Assembly (NCBI GenBank): GCA_010093605.1 | Contig: MU004181.1 | Location: 2,200,215 to 2,264,214, forward strand | DNA from: Lophium mytilinum | Taxonomy: Eukaryota > Ascomycota > Dothideomycetes > Mytilinidiales > Mytilinidiaceae | Direction: 5' to 3' | Length of the DNA: 64,000 nucleotides | Part shown: in pieces, positions 57,273 through 64,000 of the stretch | How the letters are laid out: each line of letters begins with the position of its first letter | Position numbering within the stretch: the stretch's first letter is position 1 | The notes under the pieces: model-generated | The model's input: only the letters and a program-made list of their open reading frames with translations | Told to the model about the DNA's origin: nothing | The model's database searches: none | Translations under genes and position numbers: made by a program

Positions 57273-57950
57273 AGATGTGAGCGTAGCATTTTAGCATCAC
57301 GGTGTCGGGTTTGAAGCGTTTACGTTAGTTGATCTCATGCATGGATAGGTCCAAGAGAACTGCACTTAACCCTCGAATTGCAAAAACATTTATTTAGAAA
57401 GCTGTCTGTGTTTCGTATCGCACTGGTACCCTAGACATCGATCGAATCATGTACATATGAGCCGAAAAGGATAGTCCAAGTCTTCGTAGGGGTTCCGGTT
57501 CAGGAGGGTCTTAGCAGTGTGCACAAAGTGTAGAAGGCAGAGAGGCTGCCACCAAAATTGCCGTGGCGGTATAACGGGGGGATCAGGGGTCACTTAAACC
57601 GCCATGGCAATTTTGGACGCAACCTCTCAGGCTTCCACACTTTTCGCGCACTGCCAAGACCTACCCAAACAAGTATATCGTCACGTGCTGAACTCCCGAG
57701 CGCAACCTTTTTTGCCTTTCACGCTTCTGCACATTGTCAAGATTTGCGCAACTGAGTCCTATAGAGCTGTTTACCATACATCAAGTCGACCCAAGGATTA
57801 ATTATTATTGATACACCGTGAACACAGCTTAGGGTGAATCTGTTCACGTTACCCGCCTTCGACAGACTCCAAACCAATCCAGCCCGGTACTAACCAAGAA
57901 GTATGTAACACACATCGCATCCTCCCCAGGCCGACAACCTCAGAGCACGC
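57273..57950. other. Convergent intergenic region with large inverted repeat
   Basis: About 680 bp between the 3' ends of CTF18 (+) and the dioxygenase gene (-). It contains the inverted repeat listed separately and no convincing gene. Confidence 0.6.
57507..57661. repeat. Inverted repeat, 64-bp arms with 27-nt loop
   Basis: Left arm 57507-57570 and right arm 57598-57661 are complementary with 11 mismatches over 64 positions by hand count; the inner 18 bp match except one. Six of the mismatches are transitions. The arms would form a long RNA hairpin in a transcript from either flanking gene. The structure fits a foldback or MITE-type remnant. Confidence 0.75.
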
Positions 57951-60900
57951 TCAATCTTCGCCAGTCAGGTCCACAAAATCGTTCTCGGCTTTCCGCTTCA
58001 GCATCCCAGATCCTTGGTTCGGGGTGTTCAAGACGTTTGAGATCGCCATCGGCGTCTGCTGCGAAGGCCTACCCGGAACCACGTTTCCAGAAACCGGACC
58101 GAGGGTGGACGTCCCCAGACCAGATCCTGTTGCAGCTCTATGCTGCCCAGAAGGCATCCACGGATACCTTTTTATTCCTCCCGCGGGTCCTGAGTTGAGC
58201 TGCGTGCCCTGCAACTGCGGTAGCTGGGCATGGGCTCGGGCAGGTCCCTCAGAATACTTGAGCCGAATCGCCCGGAACTGCATGATGCTCTCATAGCTTT
58301 CTCCTAGCGCCTCTTTCAGCTCGAGCTCTCCGAGCCCTTTGATTTTAGTCTCCGCCAGTTTGACGCGCTGCTTCCACGCGGCCAGAAGTTCTTCATGGCC
58401 TCGATTCGTCTTCGTAACCACCAGAGTGTATGGGATCCCGCTGTGATCTGTGTTGCGCGCGCAGTGGCTCTTGATAGCGCTGAGTTGTCGCTCAAGGTGA
58501 GTGCGGCGCTTCTCGTTCAATGAGAATCGGCCCTCGTGCATGTTTGGATTGCTCAGGAACCGGTTGAGGGAGGCGCAGTCTTGACACCAATGAGTTACGG
58601 TTGGACGGACCCAGTCCTGAGGTTTACGGGGCTCGTGACCGACGAAGTGGGTGAGATAGTTCAAGAGTGTCGTGCGGAAGATTTCCTGGGTGTGTGCAGA
58701 GCCAAGAGAAATCGAGAATCGTGGAAGGAGAGCGGTTAGGAGGGATAGGAAGGGGATAACGAGGGTGTTGTAATCCTCTGGATTGATAGAAGCGTTTGAA
58801 AAGGCTGAAAGGATGGCCTGCACGTCATTCTGGTATGATAATGCTAGGCAGTGTTCAAGGAAGTCATGTAGAGCTTGTGCTGAAATAGACGGAGGAGCAT
58901 CATCTGTCTCCCCGCTTAGATTTGTGGGCTCGTATGTCGTTCGTTGGTGCTTGTTTGCTGAAGACGTCTCGTCTTGGGATGCGGTAAGGGAGAAGTTCTT
59001 CCCTATCTGTGGGACCAGCTGCTTGAATACTGCCGTGGTATGTTCTCTAGGTATCTTGTCTTCTGGGGCATGCCACAAAGTGTTGAGAAAAGCGACGATA
59101 AACGGAGTTTGATGGATGTTGCGTTCAATGACTGGCACAATCCTTATATTTTGTTAGACATGATGCATGGTATATATCGAGACTGGACTTACTTGTCATT
59201 GAGGTATTGAGAGACGCTGTCCTGAGCCAATGCAACTTCTAGCAAAGGTCCACCGTCGAGTATGGACACTATCTCGACATCTTCTAGAAAGTTCTCGAGA
59301 TCATCCGTCACCCACGCGGTGAGTCCCGACGCTTGGTTGCGATGCAGCGACTCTTTCGTGAATCTTCCTCCGAGGAAATTGCGAAACGCTTCAACGTGAA
59401 GATGTATCTCAACATAATGTGCGTTGCAACGATTAAGTCTACGAACCTGCAATTAGCGTAGGAAGCAACCTCGCCAAGGTGATACTAACCCGGGCTTCAT
59501 GGCTTCAAGACTGATCCAACGAAGCGCTTTCCCCATGTCAAGGAAGATATCCGGGGGCGTACGAATCTGATAGCAATCGAAGGCTTTCGCGAAGAGGCTG
59601 AGGTCGACTGAAGCCAGGCTCGCCTTGACTACACAGCTGATGACGGTGTCGGAAAACATCTCGTAGGTCCGCAATTGTCCACCCTTCTTGCACTCCGTGT
59701 TTTTGGCGAGAACAAGCTGGCAAGCGCTCGCGAGACCTCCTTTGATATTCGGTAACGTCGGATCCTGTGCGAGCTGGCTGACCAGATACTCAATGAGACT
59801 CGCCATGCCACCATTATTGCTAAGGCTATAGCCACTGGAGTTTTTGAAGGGTCTCATGAGAAAGTCTATTTCGCGGTGACGCGGGACGATAATAACTGCC
59901 TAATAGGGTAATTAGCAGCATAACCAAACAATTATAGTCAGAGATGAGAAATACCGTCTTCCTGTACCAGTGCCTAGCACTCGCTCCTGAATTGCCTGTG
60001 AAACCTTCATAGTCTTCGTCGTCTGGATAAGCATCTTCGAATGCATCATCTTGAATGATCTGCGTAGCATCAAAATCGATATTTTCCATGACCTGCACAC
60101 CCTGAAGGTCCATGAGACTCTTGATAGCGTAGTCGTCCTCAAGAATGTCTGCGAGATCATGGTGCTGGCCATCCTCTCCATCCTCAGATTCCTCGTCTTC
60201 CTCATCACCGTAGTAGTTTCCATGTCGACCCCGCCGGCGATCGTACTCATCATAGTCATACTCCACTCCGCCGTACATTTGTCTTTCAAGCGCTGCGAGG
60301 AATATGGAGAACCCATTGGCTTCACAGGCCTGCTTGAGTGCCATAACACGTCCAAGATCCCGACTCTTCAATAGGTCAATCCGTAGGTTCGCTTCGGTGT
60401 ATTTGTGCTCCAAGACGTAGATGAGCTCGCAACAGTCAATTGTCAATGAACTCTTAAGTTGAGAGCTCCATAAGCCGACCGCATTTCGAAGAACGCTAGA
60501 TTCATACCTCAGCGCAGAAAAATCAGCCCATGGGCCTTTTCGAACGAGATTGTAAGTGAGGACCCATCTGTACCCTGAAGTGACCTCTTGCACCTACAAC
60601 ACATAAAGAATCAGTAAGCCGTCTTCAAAACACAGCAGAAGCTCCACCTACCTCATGTATAACATCAGAGTACCACCAAAGGTAACAATTATCAACCTTT
60701 GACGTTGCATACGCCTTCCTCTCGCCCAAATGCTTCAACCTCACGTCGCCCCCAGTATGCGGCGACGGCAAACAAATCACCATCGTCCCAAACATACCGG
60801 GCGCTTTCTCGCTACTACTCCTCGTTAGCACCACATCCCAGGCCTCCAAAGTGGGAAAAACCAAGACAGAAACCCAACTCCAGCACTTACTCCTGATGCG

Positions 60901-61312
60901 CCTTAAAATGCGCCCCCTTCTCATACAACAACATCTTATACAACTCCGCCCCAATCCTCTCCTCCCTAACTCCAATCTGCCGCGCAACTTCTCTCACAGC
61001 ACCCTCTACTACTCCCTCCCACTCCGCATTCCGGATCTCAAACGCCTCATGCCCAAGCTCCCACGTCTTCCTCACACTCTCATCCACAACCGTCGCCTCC
61101 CCTTTTCCAAACGGCGCCTGGTGGCTCGCCCGCATAATAACGCGCGCATCCTGCTCGCTCAACGGCAGCGCAACCGGCCCATACTGTCCGACCCATATCC
61201 GCGGATCGGCGAATTGAGGGATCGTCGCGGCTGACGCAAACGGGCCCGGGGCGCCGATGCCGTCTAAAGCTTTGCGCAGCGTCGCTTTGGCGTTGCTGCT
61301 GATGGGGTCCAT
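57951..61312 (-). CDS. 2OG-Fe(II) dioxygenase (prolyl-4-hydroxylase-like fold) with long C-terminal extension
   Basis: Exons 60891-61312, 60652-60814, 59955-60593, 59486-59899, 59193-59446 and 57951-59142 sum to 3084 nt, 1027 aa. The catalytic jelly-roll occupies about residues 100-215: H139-x-D141 (KGAHFKAHQD, completed across intron 1), distal H194 (YSDVIHEV) and the 2-oxoglutarate Arg204 (SGYRWVLTYN). This is the full Fe/2OG ligand set. After it come an acidic segment (EEDEESEDGEDGQHHD) and about 750 residues with no recognised domain. Known fungal members with this head are usually unnamed; the substrate (protein, nucleic acid or small molecule) is unknown. Intron 4 is only 39 nt, unusually short. 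The start is the first ATG in frame. Confidence 0.85.
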
Positions 61313-61764
61313 GTTGGTTTCTGGGATGAGAGTTGGATTGCGAGGGACGACGGTAAGACGCGAGGGTGGGAGATTGGGATACGCGTGGTGATCACGCTAA
61401 GAACGCCAGCACACGTGCTTCGTTAGTGTGCTTCGTCAATCACCGTTTGAAAAGGGGGCTTAAGTGGATTGTGGATAAGCAATCATTTTAGGACAGATAG
61501 AGTCGATGTGTTGCAGACACAAGTGCTATGAAGTCTCGAAACCATCCAACTATGCAAGCAAAACGGCCGAGATGAATGATTGAACATCCAAATTGCAATA
61601 TTCTCAACCGCCGCTCGCACCGCCAAAAATAATTCAAAAATGAAACCAGGATAGGCTCAGCACTTCTCCGGTGCGAGATAGTGCTAGAGTACTCCATCTT
61701 GCTCCTCTCTCTCGCTAGACAATAGGATGCCAGCCCCAACTGTACAGCCGACCAAAGATAATAC
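61313..61764. other. Intergenic region
   Basis: About 450 bp between two minus-strand genes. No element recognised; the last-gene stop overlaps a donor-like GTGAGT, so its 3' end could extend into this stretch. Confidence 0.45.
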
Positions 61765-63972
61765 TCACGAACCGTCTCCGTTCTCGTCCCTCTTTCTCTT
61801 TCCTCCTGCGCTGATAGCATGCGGTGCCAATCTCGCTTCAAGGGCCGTCATCGCCATGTTTTCAGGATAAGACGGTTGCGGTCGTATTGGCGATGGGGAA
61901 ACAACAGCGTCTCGAACCAATTGGTACGGGTTTTGAAAGGCCTGATACGGGTAGTGGTGGTATGGATTACCTGATGATGGCAAATCCTTGCTGGGGAGTC
62001 TAACGCTAGGCATCCCTCCAGCAGTACCCTTCTGGTCCCGAAGCGCTGGATCTATGTTTGATTCGCTCACCTGCTGCTTTTGCACTTCCCGTTGGAGATA
62101 CGCCTGTGCGGTCTTTGATTCAATATCCAATCTCTCCTTCATTCTTTCTGTCTTGCGCCGCTTGTCGGATCCTTCGACGCTGCTAGCGGCAGTAGATGCA
62201 CTATTGCCCGAAGGATTACTTGAGGAGCTATTAGACATAGTCCGTTGGTGATGCGGGGTCGCTAGACGCTGAGTATGCATCCAACTGTCTGTCCAGACCT
62301 GGCCTGGCGTCGGCTGATTTTGAGCGACAGACTGTGTACTGAGCGAGGGCGTAGGTCTACCAAGAGATGGAGTTGTTGGTGCCGGGTATGCTTGGAAGCT
62401 CTGAGTACTTGGCGCAGCTTGAACTCTATGAGTGCTTGGCGTGGCATTAGTTCCTTGACTATCTGGGGTGACTTGTACTCTCTGAATCGGTGGCGTGGCG
62501 GTAACAAATCTCTGTTCGGCTAAAGCCATTTGCGCGGAACCTGACTTGAGAGAAGTAGGAGAAATACGAGGCTGCCCGTTAGGAAGAGGCTGAGTGTATT
62601 CGATATTCTGCTGACGCTGAGCCATAGCTCGAGCAAGTACCGGATCATCGCCAAGAGGGAAATTCTTGAGCTCGGGATCAGCCAAGGTCCGGCCATTCTG
62701 AACTACCCCTTGGTATGGAGTAAAACCTCGTGCAGAACCTTCTCCATTGCCAACAGGAAGATGCATGAGCTGTATATTAGGCGAAGCATGAACGTTGATA
62801 TGCCTGTGTTGGAACTGGGACGCTGTTTGAGCAGAATTGAGGTTCGCCCCGTAGACAGGCACTTGCTGGCCTTCGGGTGCAGCTCGAGCATTGGTAAGCC
62901 TCTGTTGATGCTGAGAGACTGCAAGAGCCGCCGTGTTTAGGTCCATGTTCGGAGGGAAATCGAATGGGTAACCAGTAGGAAAATTCTGAGCGTCACTACT
63001 AAGCCTTCGTTGATGCTGAGCCAATGAAGTAGCGAGTGTTGGATCGACTGCTTGCGGAAACCCAGATGGGTGACCATTAGGAGGATTCTGAGCGTTGCTA
63101 TGCCTCTGTTGTTGCTGAGATAGGAAAGTAAGTCTTGGGTCTATTTGCGAAGGAGAACCCGAGAAGTGATTGTTTGAAGGAATTTGAGCGTTTCTGAGCC
63201 TTTGTTGAAGTTGAGCAAATGCATGAGCAGCAAGTCTTGGGTCGACTCCTTGAGGAGAATCAAACGGGCGACTACCAAAATTGTTGGGAGCATTGCTTGA
63301 GTTCTGTTGTTGCTGAGACAAGGAAGCAAGGCTCCGGTCAATAATCTTGGGAGAAGCCGAATAGTAAGCGTTACGAGGGTCCTGAGCATCACCAGGCCTC
63401 CATTGTTGCTGCAACAGAAGGCCAAATCGTGGATCGCTTGGGGGGGAAATGCCCAGGCGATCGTAAGGAAGATTTTGAGCATCATTGGGCGCCCACTGCT
63501 GTTGGGAGGCTGCTTGGGTAGGGTGCGGACCGTGGCTAGAGGGAGGATTCTGGGTCTGTCCATGACGTGAGAACTGAGAGTTACGGGCTTTTCGTTGCTG
63601 CTCAAGTAGAGTCTGAATGGCTTGCGGATCGCGAGCAGAAGGTGATGATAGGGAAGAAGCGCTCATTCCATCCATGGGAGCTGGCGTAGTTTCCATGTTT
63701 TGTCGGTTCTGGTTCCACACTTGAGGATTGCTGGAGTATTGAGCGTTTGGCAAATTGTGAGGACCGACGTTGGAGGCATATCTAGACGCGATAGCCTTCT
63801 TGAGTAAATGCAGTGCTGAAGATTTAGAGATACCCGGATATTTCTTGTTGATGCGCTCCATAATATCGTCGTACAAATTAGGAGGAATCGTGAGTCTCTC
63901 TAAGCCAAATGCTTTCGGGGGTGTAGAATCCGGTTGTCGACGGTTGAACAAAGCTGATTGAGGTGAGACCAT
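61765..63972 (-). CDS. Glutamine-rich hypothetical protein with degenerate 33-residue repeats (735 aa)
   Basis: Single exon, 735 aa, starting near the window edge. The N-terminal 70 residues hold a possible helical unit (LTIPPNLYDDIMERINKKYP). Residues about 110-470 are built from about eight degenerate units of about 33 aa with a core of Asp-Pro-Arg-Leu, a short Leu/Ala helix, three or four Gln, then Asn-Ala-Gln and Pro-x-Asn-Gly. The C-terminal third is Ser/Thr/Pro-rich and ends with a basic KRKRD. Gln/Asn-rich repeats are common in fungal transcription or RNA-binding co-factors, which is inference only. The stop (TCG TGA) overlaps a GTGAGT donor-like string, so a further 3' exon is possible. 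Confidence 0.75.
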   Translation of the reverse strand: MVSPQSALFNRRQPDSTPPKAFGLERLTIPPNLYDDIMERINKKYPGISKSSALHLLKKAIASRYASNVGPHNLPNAQYSSNPQVWNQNRQNMETTPAPMDGMSASSLSSPSARDPQAIQTLLEQQRKARNSQFSRHGQTQNPPSSHGPHPTQAASQQQWAPNDAQNLPYDRLGISPPSDPRFGLLLQQQWRPGDAQDPRNAYYSASPKIIDRSLASLSQQQQNSSNAPNNFGSRPFDSPQGVDPRLAAHAFAQLQQRLRNAQIPSNNHFSGSPSQIDPRLTFLSQQQQRHSNAQNPPNGHPSGFPQAVDPTLATSLAQHQRRLSSDAQNFPTGYPFDFPPNMDLNTAALAVSQHQQRLTNARAAPEGQQVPVYGANLNSAQTASQFQHRHINVHASPNIQLMHLPVGNGEGSARGFTPYQGVVQNGRTLADPELKNFPLGDDPVLARAMAQRQQNIEYTQPLPNGQPRISPTSLKSGSAQMALAEQRFVTATPPIQRVQVTPDSQGTNATPSTHRVQAAPSTQSFQAYPAPTTPSLGRPTPSLSTQSVAQNQPTPGQVWTDSWMHTQRLATPHHQRTMSNSSSSNPSGNSASTAASSVEGSDKRRKTERMKERLDIESKTAQAYLQREVQKQQVSESNIDPALRDQKGTAGGMPSVRLPSKDLPSSGNPYHHYPYQAFQNPYQLVRDAVVSPSPIRPQPSYPENMAMTALEARLAPHAISAGGKRKRDENGDGS
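62560..63645 (-). repeat. About eight degenerate 33-residue (99-bp) coding repeats
   Basis: Inside the last gene. Units share the order Ser-Pro-x3-Asp-Pro-Arg-Leu-Ala, a Gln run, then Asn-Ala-Gln-x-Pro-x-Asn-Gly. Unit lengths are 31-34 residues by eye and are degenerate in DNA, so the array is old. Confidence 0.65.
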
Positions 63973-64000
63973 TACGGCAGGAGGAGCGCGGCATGGTTGG

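Noticed and set aside
1-64000. CRISPR arrays, rRNA operons, prokaryotic operons or riboswitches
   Set aside because: No regularly spaced short repeats or rRNA-like sequence were seen; the spliced genes show a fungal nuclear genome.

Overview
This 64 kb window is nuclear DNA of a filamentous ascomycete (Pezizomycotina; the class cannot be fixed from sequence alone). The grounds are many small spliceosomal introns of about 50-110 nt with GTRNGT donors and CTAAC or TACTAAC branch sites, TATA-type promoters on some genes, fungal-only families (TOK channel, 2EXR/F-box-like proteins, fungal transcription-factor domain, GPI-anchored serine-rich wall protein) and one AT-rich island that looks mutated by repeat-induced point mutation. 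I rebuilt exon structures by hand from splice signals and reading-frame closure. In every gene where I give exon lengths, the total divides by three.

Layout. 0.3-16 kb holds conserved genes: a TOK-type potassium channel (-), ETF-alpha (-), a Swi3/Rsc8-type chromatin remodelling subunit (+), an MMS1_N/CPSF_A-like beta-propeller protein (-) and a Gyp8/TBC1D20-like RabGAP (+). 16-24.5 kb is lineage-specific: an AT-rich relic, two diverged paralogous genes of unknown function, then three tandem same-strand genes for single-pass membrane proteins. 24.6-29 kb carries a pirin with an N-terminal hydrophobic segment (-), a methyltransferase-fold protein (+) and a GPI-anchored serine/alanine-rich protein (-). 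29-31.7 kb is gene-poor and holds a diverged repeat pair. 31.7-41.7 kb is a second accessory stretch with four F-box/2EXR-like genes around an IlvB-like thiamine-diphosphate enzyme and a small membrane protein with 9-residue repeats. 42.4-64 kb returns to conserved genes: a Sip3/Lam3-like BAR-PH-VASt lipid-transfer protein (+), a zinc-cluster-less fungal transcription factor (+), an unknown 580-aa protein (-), CTF18 (+), a 2OG-Fe(II) dioxygenase (-) and a glutamine-rich repeat protein (-).

The genes do not form one pathway; no secondary-metabolite backbone enzyme, CRISPR array, rRNA or convincing tRNA was seen. The most distinctive signals are the tandem small-membrane-protein trio (21.2-24.5 kb), the paralog pair with matching intron phases (16.7-19.3 kb), a start codon apparently split by an intron (35.6 kb), a 64-bp-arm inverted repeat between two convergent genes (57.5 kb) and a 33-residue repeat array in the last protein. 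Functional statements rest on recognised motifs, not database searches.
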